From: Chitinivibrionales bacterium
GTDB lineage: Bacteria > Fibrobacterota > Chitinivibrionia > Chitinivibrionales > FEN-1185
Direction of reading: 5' to 3'
Length of the DNA stretch: 64,000 bases
Assembly: GCA_035516255.1 (NCBI GenBank)
Contig: DATJAL010000052.1
Coordinates: 186,001 to 250,000 of the forward strand
In this document: one piece after another, positions 7,917 to 14,419 of the stretch
Position numbering within the stretch: the stretch's first letter is position 1
Layout: each line of letters opens with the position of its first letter
Program-made: the position numbers and the translations under genes
Notes under the pieces: generated by a model
Told to the model about the DNA's origin: nothing
What the model saw: only the letters and a program-made list of their open reading frames with translations
The model's database searches: none

Positions 7917-8783
7917 TCAATTTGACGATCCCAAAACGGAGTTTTCTGTTTTGGCGGATTCTTTGGGCCGCGGAAACCTGTAAAGCAATGGCTGCTGTGT
8001 CTTCCCGACAACGGGTATGAGGTTCAGCAGCCGTACTTTCATGCGGTCGGAAAGAGACAAGCGCCGAAACTCGGGCAAATCGGTTGCTTTAAGCAAAGAA
8101 TCGAAGCATAACCGGGGTTCCAGCCGGATCACCTGCCGTGGAGTGCTGATTCCCCAGTGGAACGCGGCCCCTGTCCCTCTCACGGTGGAACGGGACATTA
8201 ATCGGACGAGCAGCTTGCCGAACGCGTTGAAGAGTATCCGGCCGCTGGGGAACCTGTCGACAACCCGGTTGAGCAGTCGCCTCATGATGTTCTCCGTGAG
8301 GTACATGGTCACGCCCTCGGCCATGATCAGTGCCGGCCTGTCATTTTCCACTTTGTCAAGCCATTCCAGCTCCGACAAGGGAGCGGCAACGAGGTGATAA
8401 CCGGCCCGTGCGGGGTAGAGCCGTTGACGCAGGTCGACCACTGCGGGATAATCAACATCATACCAGCCGACGGACCCGGCCGGATTGACCCGGTGCACCC
8501 GGCTGTCCAATCCGCACCCCAGATTAAGGACCGTCGCTTCAGCATGGTTCCGGAGGAATTCCTCGGTGGCAAGGTCGAATATCCTGGCGCGAAGCGCAAG
8601 GAATAAAGATTCTTTTTGGCCGACATTGAATTTTTTAAAGTCGTTTTTGATTTTCGAGACCGCCAATTCGGCCCAAGGGTCGCGGAATATCGCCCACTTT
8701 GAACGGCTCTCCAGCGCCTTTGCATACAAGGTAAAGAGCATTGTCTCCTGCTCTTTGACCAAATTGACCGTTTCTGTTTGCAT
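7917..8783 (-). CDS. TcmP/LCM-family class I SAM methyltransferase
   Basis: 288 aa. Pattern of the leucine carboxyl methyltransferase family (PF04072, with TcmP): VLNLGCGLDSRVHRV is motif I with the family-specific GLDSR, WYDVDYPAVVDLR is the acidic SAM-ribose motif, and ALIMAEGVTMYL is motif IV. Such enzymes O-methylate carboxyl or hydroxyl groups of small molecules, often secondary metabolites; the substrate is unknown. GGGAG lies a few bases before the ATG. Divergent from a TetR-family gene across a shared 185-bp region with a strong palindromic operator, so it is probably the regulated target. Confidence 0.87.
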   Translation of the reverse strand: MQTETVNLVKEQETMLFTLYAKALESRSKWAIFRDPWAELAVSKIKNDFKKFNVGQKESLFLALRARIFDLATEEFLRNHAEATVLNLGCGLDSRVHRVNPAGSVGWYDVDYPAVVDLRQRLYPARAGYHLVAAPLSELEWLDKVENDRPALIMAEGVTMYLTENIMRRLLNRVVDRFPSGRILFNAFGKLLVRLMSRSTVRGTGAAFHWGISTPRQVIRLEPRLCFDSLLKATDLPEFRRLSLSDRMKVRLLNLIPVVGKTQQPLLYRFPRPKESAKTENSVLGSSN

Positions 8784-8835
8784 TCATCTCTCCCGTATCG
8801 TCATCAAAAGCCTTGCTTCGATTTGCCGCCGTCAC

Positions 8836-8862
8836 AGATAAGATACATAGTGTATCTTATCT
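8836..8862. promoter_or_regulatory. TetR-type operator, perfect 12-bp arms
   Basis: Inverted repeat with arms AGATAAGATACA (8836-8847) and TGTATCTTATCT (8851-8862) around a 3-nt centre TAG; every one of the 12 pairs matches. It lies between the divergent methyltransferase and TetR genes, the normal place for a TetR autoregulatory operator. Confidence 0.85.
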
Positions 8863-8882
8863 TAAATATACGCCATTTTAAA

Positions 8883-8905
8883 ATAAAAGACAACATGTAT
8901 CTTAT
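8883..8905. promoter_or_regulatory. Second, imperfect TetR-type operator
   Basis: The right arm TGTATCTTAT (8896-8905) is identical to that of the upstream operator; the left arm ATAAAAGACA (8883-8892) matches 8 of 10. Its centre lies 45 bp from that of the first site, about four helical turns, so two dimers could bind the same face. It is nearer to the tetR gene. Confidence 0.65.
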
Positions 8906-8968
8906 ATTTATTTCAATCGGATTGTATATTATTCATAAAAGAAATACAGGCAGAGGAGGTTCGCATTC

Positions 8969-9574
8969 ATGAAGAACACACGCAGGAATACACGGAAGCG
9001 GGGAGATGCGCTGGTCGAAAGTATTTATGACGCGGCCGTAAAGCTTATGAAAAAAGTCGGGTATGCCGATCTCACGTTTCGGCAGATCGCGAAGGCGGCA
9101 AAAACCGGCCGCAGCGTGTTGTACCGCCGTTGGGCAAATATGTTTGACCTGCTCATGGAAATAGTCGATGACCGATCGTCCAAAGCGCTGGGCGGCCAAT
9201 TGATCGACAGAATGGAAAATACCGGAACTTTACGGGGAGACCTGCTCAATTTGCTTACCCTCTACCAGAGCACCTACGCGGAAATCGGGCCGGAAATTTT
9301 AAGCGCGGTTTTATTTGAAATAGGGCAAGGCAATAATAAAATACCCGAAGCCGAGATAGACGCTGCCGCAAAAAATATCCTGGTCATGCGAAAATTACTG
9401 AAAAATGCGAAGTCAAGAGGCGAAAAGATAAAAAAGGTCAGCGACGCGGCACTGACCCTGCCGTTTACCCTTATTCGCATGGAAAACCTTATGCGTAAAA
9501 ATGCCGATTCGAAACGGATCGCATTATTTGTCGATGAAATACTGCTTCCGGTTTTTACCAAAGCTTGTTTCTGA
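8969..9574 (+). CDS. TetR/AcrR family transcriptional regulator
   Basis: 201 aa. N-terminal helix-turn-helix of TetR type (residues ~18-62: ESIYDAAVKLMKKVGYADLT, FRQIAKAAKTGRSVLYRRW), followed by a helical ligand-binding domain. GAGGAGG sits 9 nt before the ATG. Divergent from the TcmP-like methyltransferase with two operator-like palindromes between them, so it most likely represses both itself and that gene until a ligand binds. Confidence 0.92.
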   Translation: MKNTRRNTRKRGDALVESIYDAAVKLMKKVGYADLTFRQIAKAAKTGRSVLYRRWANMFDLLMEIVDDRSSKALGGQLIDRMENTGTLRGDLLNLLTLYQSTYAEIGPEILSAVLFEIGQGNNKIPEAEIDAAAKNILVMRKLLKNAKSRGEKIKKVSDAALTLPFTLIRMENLMRKNADSKRIALFVDEILLPVFTKACF

Positions 9575-9757
9575 TTGCGCTTTGCCGTATCGACCACAGA
9601 GAAATAAATTACTGAATTCGGCATTTTCGTGCTAGCGCTGTTTACGCTGCTGCCATAGTGTAATGTCTTGTTTGCGCCGATCTTCTCTTTTGTCATTGTC
9701 TTGCCGCGCCCCTCTTTTGTTTTCAGCCGCCGCACGGAACTGCGCGGGCACCTTAGC

Positions 9758-10486
9758 CTATTTTGAGGCTTTCAGGATTCCCTGCCAGGGAGTCACGGTT
9801 TCAAGAAAATGGCTATCAAGAATCTCCGTCGACATTCCCTCGCTACGGAAGACTTGGGCGTACTCCTTCAGCCGGAGGATGTCCGAGATTATGACTTTCC
9901 CACCGGGCTTTAACACCCTTGCGATTTCCCGGCAAGCTTTTTCTCTGCCCTCCTTGGTTGGGATGTTGTGGATGCAGAGGTTGGAAAGAACAACGTCAAA
10001 GTATAAACCGGGAAAGGACATCTTTTGAGCGTCTTCGTTTCTTACCTCAACCTTGTCGCTTACCCCTTCTATTTGGGCGTTTTTGAGGGTGTCTTGAGGA
10101 TTGTTTTCATGCATGTCTACTTGGCTCCAAATATCGATTCCAATGCTCTTACCGCCGGTTAACCTCTTGGCCGCTCCGATCATCAGCAAGCCTCTTCCGG
10201 TGCCGATGTCAAGGACTGTTTCGCTTCCCTTCCAATCCACCATGGAAAGAAGCCTGTCTCGCAAGTGAAACTTGCCGGCCTTAACGTAATAAGCGAATTT
10301 AACGGCGACGAAGGTGAACAATAGAGAACCAACAAGGAACAAGGCGCTCAGGATTTTAAGAATTGGGTTGGGAAGAATGACGAGAACGATGGTGATAACC
10401 CAAAGCCCGGCACAAATAAAAGGAACCCTGAAAGGTGAACCATCAACGCCATAGTCCGGTGAGACAGTTTTTTTGTTTTGATCCAT
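9758..10486 (-). CDS. Membrane-anchored class I SAM methyltransferase
   Basis: 242 aa. Two N-terminal transmembrane segments (residues ~20-66) precede a Rossmann methyltransferase: VLDIGTGRGLLMIGAA is motif I, SIGIDIW the ribose-binding strand, VEVRNEDAQKMSFP motif II and YFDVVLSNLCIHNIP motif IV, with VLKPGGKVIISD further on. UbiE/Methyltransf_11-like. The substrate is probably lipid-soluble, given the anchor. It stands alone, without an obvious operon partner. Confidence 0.85.
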   Translation of the reverse strand: MDQNKKTVSPDYGVDGSPFRVPFICAGLWVITIVLVILPNPILKILSALFLVGSLLFTFVAVKFAYYVKAGKFHLRDRLLSMVDWKGSETVLDIGTGRGLLMIGAAKRLTGGKSIGIDIWSQVDMHENNPQDTLKNAQIEGVSDKVEVRNEDAQKMSFPGLYFDVVLSNLCIHNIPTKEGREKACREIARVLKPGGKVIISDILRLKEYAQVFRSEGMSTEILDSHFLETVTPWQGILKASK

Positions 10487-10588
10487 AGACCCGACTCTGA
10501 TGTTTTAAAATGGTATTTGCTTTTCCTGTCTTCGGCGCAAACTCTATTATTTCATTCAGCGCAAACATTGACGCCAATGTGCGCCGTG

Positions 10589-10807
10589 TTACGACGTGGC
10601 CAGCGTTAGAAAACGTGGGCTTGCCGAAGGGGACATGCCGCCGGCGTCGGCCGTAAAAAAAGCGAAAGATTCGTATCGTATGTTTTTTGCCCACGGGAAG
10701 TTCATGGCGGCGCTCATTTTGACCTTTGCCGTCGGCGGCAAACCGGTGGCTTTTATTTTGATTCTTTCATCGCAAAGGGCGGTCATCGGATTGGCTTCAA
10801 GTTTCAT
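10589..10807 (-). pseudogene. BAAT/acyl-CoA thioesterase N-terminal domain fragment
   Basis: 72 codons. The segment ALCDERIKIKATGLPP, then VKMSAAMN, then YESFAFFTADAGG matches the N-terminal domain of the acyl-CoA thioester hydrolase/bile acid-CoA:amino acid N-acyltransferase family (PF04775: L-x-D-x-x-x-I-x-x-x-G-L-P-P ... S-x-A-x-F-x-A-D-x-x-G). Full proteins have more than 400 aa including an alpha/beta hydrolase domain, which is absent here; the frame stops just after the ADAGG motif and no continuation is seen downstream. It is thus a remnant in the patchwork region, 55 nt beyond the start of the MDR oxidoreductase gene and on the same strand. Confidence 0.6.
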
Positions 10808-10862
10808 CAGTAAAAACCTCCTTTGGTTTGTATCATGTTTGATGCTGATGACGTTGCGCCCG

Positions 10863-11834
10863 TCAAACCATGACTACCACGATTTTGCCGTGTGCATGGC
10901 CCTGCCCAAGATATCTCATGGCGTCCGCGGTCTTTTCGAATGAAAACCTTTTGTCTATAACCGGTTTGATCCTGCCTTCCACGATGCGCTCTTTGATGAA
11001 ATCCAGATCCCGCTTGTTTGCTTTTGCCGACAAGGCAAGAAATTTCTTCCGGGAGCCCAATGCGAGCAACGGGCCCATCAAAACCCCCTGGAAAATCTGG
11101 CGCGGGTTTCCGCCCACCATTATATACACGCCGTTTTCCTTTAAAGCCCGTTTGTAAACGGAAGACGGCTGGAAACCGTTGATGCCGAGTATCGCGTCGA
11201 AACGTTTGCCTCCTGTAAAGGCGTTCTCCTTTGTATAATCGACCACGTGATCGGCGCCGAGCGAGCGGGATTGCTCAACGTTGCCGGGGCCGCATACGGC
11301 GGTCACGATGGCCCCGAAATATTTTGCCAGCTGCAGCGCGAATGTTCCCACCCCGCCTCCCGCGCCCTGGATCAGCACTTCCTTCCCCTGCAGGGAAGTC
11401 CCGGCCTTTTGCATGGCCTGCAAAGCGGTAATGGACGCCAGGGGGACCGCCGCCGCTTCTTCGAAAGACAGGATGCCGGGTTTCGGGACCAAGCTGTCTT
11501 CAATACAAACGGCGTATTCGGCGAAACTGCCCGACCCATGCATGAAAATACAGCCAAAGACCGCGTCGCCCGGTTTGAATTGCGTAACGTTTTTCCCGAC
11601 CGCCTCCACCACGCCGGCAACGTCAGCGCCGAGGACACTTCGTTTGGGTCTTGTCAATCCCATCATCAGCCTGACCGCAAATATATCGGCGGTCAGAAGA
11701 TGCCAGTCCGCGGCATTGACGGATGCGGCATGGACTTTTACCAATACCTCGTTGTCTTTGGGCGCGGGCTTTTCTATATCCTTTAACTGAAGCACGTCCG
11801 GTGGGCCGTATTTTTTATAGACAAAGGCCTTCAT
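10863..11834 (-). CDS. NAD(P)-dependent MDR oxidoreductase (quinone-oxidoreductase-like)
   Basis: 323 aa of the medium-chain dehydrogenase/reductase superfamily, zinc-free branch: MKAFVYKKYGPPDVLQL at the N-terminus, VLGADVAGVVEAVG, a PGDAVFG segment, and the nucleotide-binding GAGGGVGTFALQLAKYFGA. No structural-zinc Cys cluster. Most like the RTN4IP1/quinone-reductase group that reduces alkenal or quinone substrates with NADPH. The exact substrate cannot be read from sequence. Confidence 0.88.
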   Translation of the reverse strand: MKAFVYKKYGPPDVLQLKDIEKPAPKDNEVLVKVHAASVNAADWHLLTADIFAVRLMMGLTRPKRSVLGADVAGVVEAVGKNVTQFKPGDAVFGCIFMHGSGSFAEYAVCIEDSLVPKPGILSFEEAAAVPLASITALQAMQKAGTSLQGKEVLIQGAGGGVGTFALQLAKYFGAIVTAVCGPGNVEQSRSLGADHVVDYTKENAFTGGKRFDAILGINGFQPSSVYKRALKENGVYIMVGGNPRQIFQGVLMGPLLALGSRKKFLALSAKANKRDLDFIKERIVEGRIKPVIDKRFSFEKTADAMRYLGQGHAHGKIVVVMV

Positions 11835-12152
11835 TGTTATCCCTTCCGGTTTGTTTTGTGGACCAATGATGACGTTTTACACCGCGAGGATGACTTTTTC
11901 AAATCTAAAATCCAACTTGCGACTATCATAAACATCTCTCATAAAATCAACCATCCGCGCCTTATAAAAGCAAGCCTGAGCTTTCAATCCAATAAAATGA
12001 GATCGATGATGAAACAATGCCTAGAAATCAAGATGTACCCCTTTTGAAAATCTTCAAAAGGAAAATGATTGCTCTTGCCATTTGGAAAAAAACGGCAGCC
12101 AACGGTTGGCCGTGCGTAACGCCCGGATTTTTATCTTCTTGCTTGGGAACTA
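11835..12152. other. Intergenic, hairpins only
   Basis: No coding signal. Contains a 9-bp hairpin (CCTTTTGAA 12040-12048 with TTCAAAAGG 12053-12061, loop AATC) and a terminator-like stem at 12093-12113. Confidence 0.45.
12083..12113 (-). terminator. Probable terminator of the FmdB gene
   Basis: On the minus strand, ACGG-CCAA, loop CCG, TTGG, a 3-nt bulge and CCGT are followed by a run of seven T (plus-strand A run 12086-12092). It lies 40 nt after the stop of the zinc-ribbon gene. Confidence 0.45.
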
Positions 12153-12395
12153 TTATGACATTCCCGGGCAACAATTCCCGGCGCCGCAACTATTGGCGCC
12201 GGGACAGGCATGGCCGCTTGAGCAGGCAGGCCCGGATGAAATCTTTCCCATTGCAATGCCGCCCACGCGGGACATGAGCTTGCGGGTCTTTTTCGACTTG
12301 CATTTGGGGCAGGGCAGGGTATCGTTGGTGAAGGATGAGACGATTTCTTCAAACGTGTTTCCGCATTTTTCGCATTCATATTCGTAAATCGGCAT
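12153..12395 (-). CDS. FmdB-family zinc ribbon protein
   Basis: 80 aa. It starts MPIYEYECEKCGNTFEE, the signature of the FmdB/CxxC_CXXC_SSSS regulatory domain, with CxxC at residues 8-11 and LPCPKCKSKKTRKLMS as the second zinc knuckle. A Gly/Cys-rich tail (SSGHACPGANSCGAGNCCPG) follows, which may bind extra metal. Function of this family is not settled: a regulatory protein of formamidase/amidase genes was the first case. Divergent from the metal permease gene, so a shared metal-related role is plausible. Confidence 0.85.
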   Translation of the reverse strand: MPIYEYECEKCGNTFEEIVSSFTNDTLPCPKCKSKKTRKLMSRVGGIAMGKISSGPACSSGHACPGANSCGAGNCCPGMS

Positions 12396-12622
12396 GACGG
12401 AACCTTTTTTTGGTTGATCCCTTACTTATATTGGTTAATTGATGAAACAATTCTTATTCTCTATTTAAAATCCTGCTCACCATCCGTGAAATTCCCGTCC
12501 ATCATAGTTTAAAATACATCAAAATTCGGCACTGCGACCGGCCGTAATGATTTGTGCCGCTCCTCAAAGAAGGGAAAAGGTATTTTACAGGCTCATTCTT
12601 AAAGCATAATGGACCAGATTTT

Positions 12623-13900
12623 ATGCTGATACAATTTGCAAACGGGATCATTGATACGTTTCTTGCCATGGCTCCGTATCTCACGATAGGGTTGTTCTTC
12701 GCCGGCATTCTGCATGTGTTCGTGAGCACCGACATCGTGGTAAAACATCTCGGCAGCAACTCCATAGGTTCGGTGGTCAAGGCGGCGATCTTCGGCATCC
12801 CGCTGCCGCTGTGCTCCTGCGGCGTGCTTCCGGTCGCCATGTCGCTGCGCAAGGGAAAGGCGTCAAACGGCGCCACGATCTCGTTTCTCATTTCCACGCC
12901 GCAGACCGGCATCGACGGCATCATTGCCACCTGGGGCATGCTCGGCCCTGTGTTCGCCTTATTCAGGCCGTTTGCCGCACTAGTCATGGGAATAGTGGGC
13001 GGTCTTGTGGCAAACCTGTTCTCGCCCAAACAGGCCGCGTCGGCAAGCAATGGTGAACGGCGTTTCGAATGCAACATCTGCTACGACACGTCCCCGCATT
13101 CCCATTCGCTCGCGCACAAAATACGGCGCATTTTTACCTATGCGTACAGGGATTTTTTCGACGACATTTCGGTGAACCTGATCATCGGGCTGGTGCTGTC
13201 GGGCGCCATCTCGTTTCTCGTGCCCGACAATTTCTTCGAGAAGTACGTGGGCAACGAGTTGCTTTCGATGCTCATGATGATCGCGCTGGGCATTCCCATG
13301 TACACCTGCGTCACGGCGTCCATACCGGTCGCGGTGGCGCTCATGCTCAAGGGGCTTTCACCCGGTGCGGCGTTCGTGTTCCTCACCGTGGGGCCTGCAA
13401 CGAATTTTTCGTTCATCATGGTGATCGCCCAGGTGATGGGGAAAAAGATCGTCACCGTGTATCTCGCCACGCTCGCGGCCATGTCCGTTATCATGGGCTT
13501 TGCGCTCAACGCCGTTTTCGATATTGCGGGCAAGTCCTCTCTCGAAGGCCTGGTGGCGCGGCATTATCACCATCACCATATTCCGGTTTGGCAACTTGTT
13601 CTTTCCGGCATTTTCCTGATCGTGCTTCTGCTTTCGTTTTACCGCCTGCTTGCTCCCAGAGTGCAAAGGCTGTTGGGAGTGAAAAAAACCGGCAGGGAGG
13701 CATCCGGCGCACTCGTACTTTCCGTTTCCGGCATGAGCTGCAAGAACTGCGCGCGAAAGGTGACCGAGGCGGTGAAAAAGGTTTCCGGCGTAAAGGAAGT
13801 TGAAGTGGACGTGAAAAAAGGCAAGGTGAAGGTGGCTGGCAAGGTTGATATAAATGAAGTTAAAAAAGCTGTGATAGATGCAGGATACAAAGTTGCATAA
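12623..13900 (+). CDS. SO_0444-type Cu/Zn efflux permease with C-terminal HMA domain
   Basis: 425 aa from ATG 12623. Two-part permease (PF03773/ArsP-like) with about eight membrane helices and the invariant PLPLCSCGVLPVA motif; a second half carries GIPMYTCVTASIPVAVALM. A His cluster (HYHHHH) sits on a loop near residue 315. The last ~65 residues are a heavy-metal-associated domain with GMSCKNC (metal-binding CxxC). These transporters export copper or zinc. A GTG at 12554 could extend the protein by 23 residues, but these are polar and do not fit the family, so I chose the ATG. Confidence 0.87.
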   Translation: MLIQFANGIIDTFLAMAPYLTIGLFFAGILHVFVSTDIVVKHLGSNSIGSVVKAAIFGIPLPLCSCGVLPVAMSLRKGKASNGATISFLISTPQTGIDGIIATWGMLGPVFALFRPFAALVMGIVGGLVANLFSPKQAASASNGERRFECNICYDTSPHSHSLAHKIRRIFTYAYRDFFDDISVNLIIGLVLSGAISFLVPDNFFEKYVGNELLSMLMMIALGIPMYTCVTASIPVAVALMLKGLSPGAAFVFLTVGPATNFSFIMVIAQVMGKKIVTVYLATLAAMSVIMGFALNAVFDIAGKSSLEGLVARHYHHHHIPVWQLVLSGIFLIVLLLSFYRLLAPRVQRLLGVKKTGREASGALVLSVSGMSCKNCARKVTEAVKKVSGVKEVEVDVKKGKVKVAGKVDINEVKKAVIDAGYKVA

Positions 13901-13912
13901 GTTTTATCTAGT

Positions 13913-14000
13913 GGGGGAAGTCTCCCCCTAGCCCCCGGCTTCCGGCGCACTCCCATGATAGATTATACTATGTCAAGGAGTGCGCCGGCGATCCGGGGGC
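13913..14000. repeat. Hairpin repeat family B, copy 1
   Basis: GGGGGA-AGTC-TCCCCC (13913-13928) is followed by a composite stem: GCCCCCGG (13931-13938) pairs with CCGGGGGC (13993-14000), and inside it CCGGCGCACTCC (13942-13953) pairs with GGAGTGCGCCGG (13977-13988). It directly follows the permease stop and could terminate transcription. The 16-mer GGGGAAGTCTCCCCCT recurs after polA. Confidence 0.65.
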
Positions 14001-14207
14001 ATACCCCCTCTTTGGCGCCGATACTCCCGTTATTCGCATGCAGTATGAGTGGCTGGCGATACAACAGTAGCAGAGCGAGATATTATTCTAAGGAAAAAGA
14101 TAATTATTATGGCTACTGACGATCTGTCAATTTGTGCCGATTCTCAAAAAAGAAATGCTGTCCGATTGGCGCCACACTAGTTGTTGACGCGAAAGAATTC
14201 CGCCGTC

Positions 14208-14362
14208 GCGTTAGGGGCGACTGGAGGCCGCGCCAAAGCGCGGTGCTGCCCGGCCCTCGCCGACAGGCATATAGGGGCCGTGGCAGCCCGAGCCGAAGGC
14301 GAGACCGGAAGGAGAACCGACCCCGTTTGTAAGGGTGAAATATTTTTCACCCTTACAAACGG
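14208..14362 (+). repeat. Structured repeat family A, copy 1
   Basis: Begins GCGTTAGGGGCGA. Hairpin A: CCGCGC (14228-14233) with GCGCGG (14238-14243). Stem B: GCTGCCCGGCCC (14245-14256) with GGGCCG (14275-14280) plus GGCAGC (14282-14287), loop containing CAGGCATATA. It ends in an 18-bp perfect hairpin, arms 14323-14340 and 14345-14362, loop TATT. Nearly the same sequence, inverted, is at 41435-41581; shorter relatives are at 17978 and 31214. It lies in the leader region of polA. Confidence 0.75.
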
Positions 14363-14419
14363 AGGTACGCCCATTTTTATTATTTAGTTTTATCCATTAT
14401 TTATCTTTTATCCATCCCC

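Larger units (their letters stand above)
13901..14419. other. Intergenic region with two structured repeats upstream of polA
   Basis: No gene. Holds a GGGGA-loop-TCCCC hairpin with a long imperfect palindrome (13913-14000) and copy 1 of the structured repeat family (14208-14362). The stretch 14001-14207 shows nothing recognisable. Confidence 0.6.

Noticed and set aside
14133-14160. TGTGCCGATTCTCAAAAAAG resembling the sequence before the permease at 12552
   Set aside because: Only a short, loose similarity, with no extended repeat on either side.
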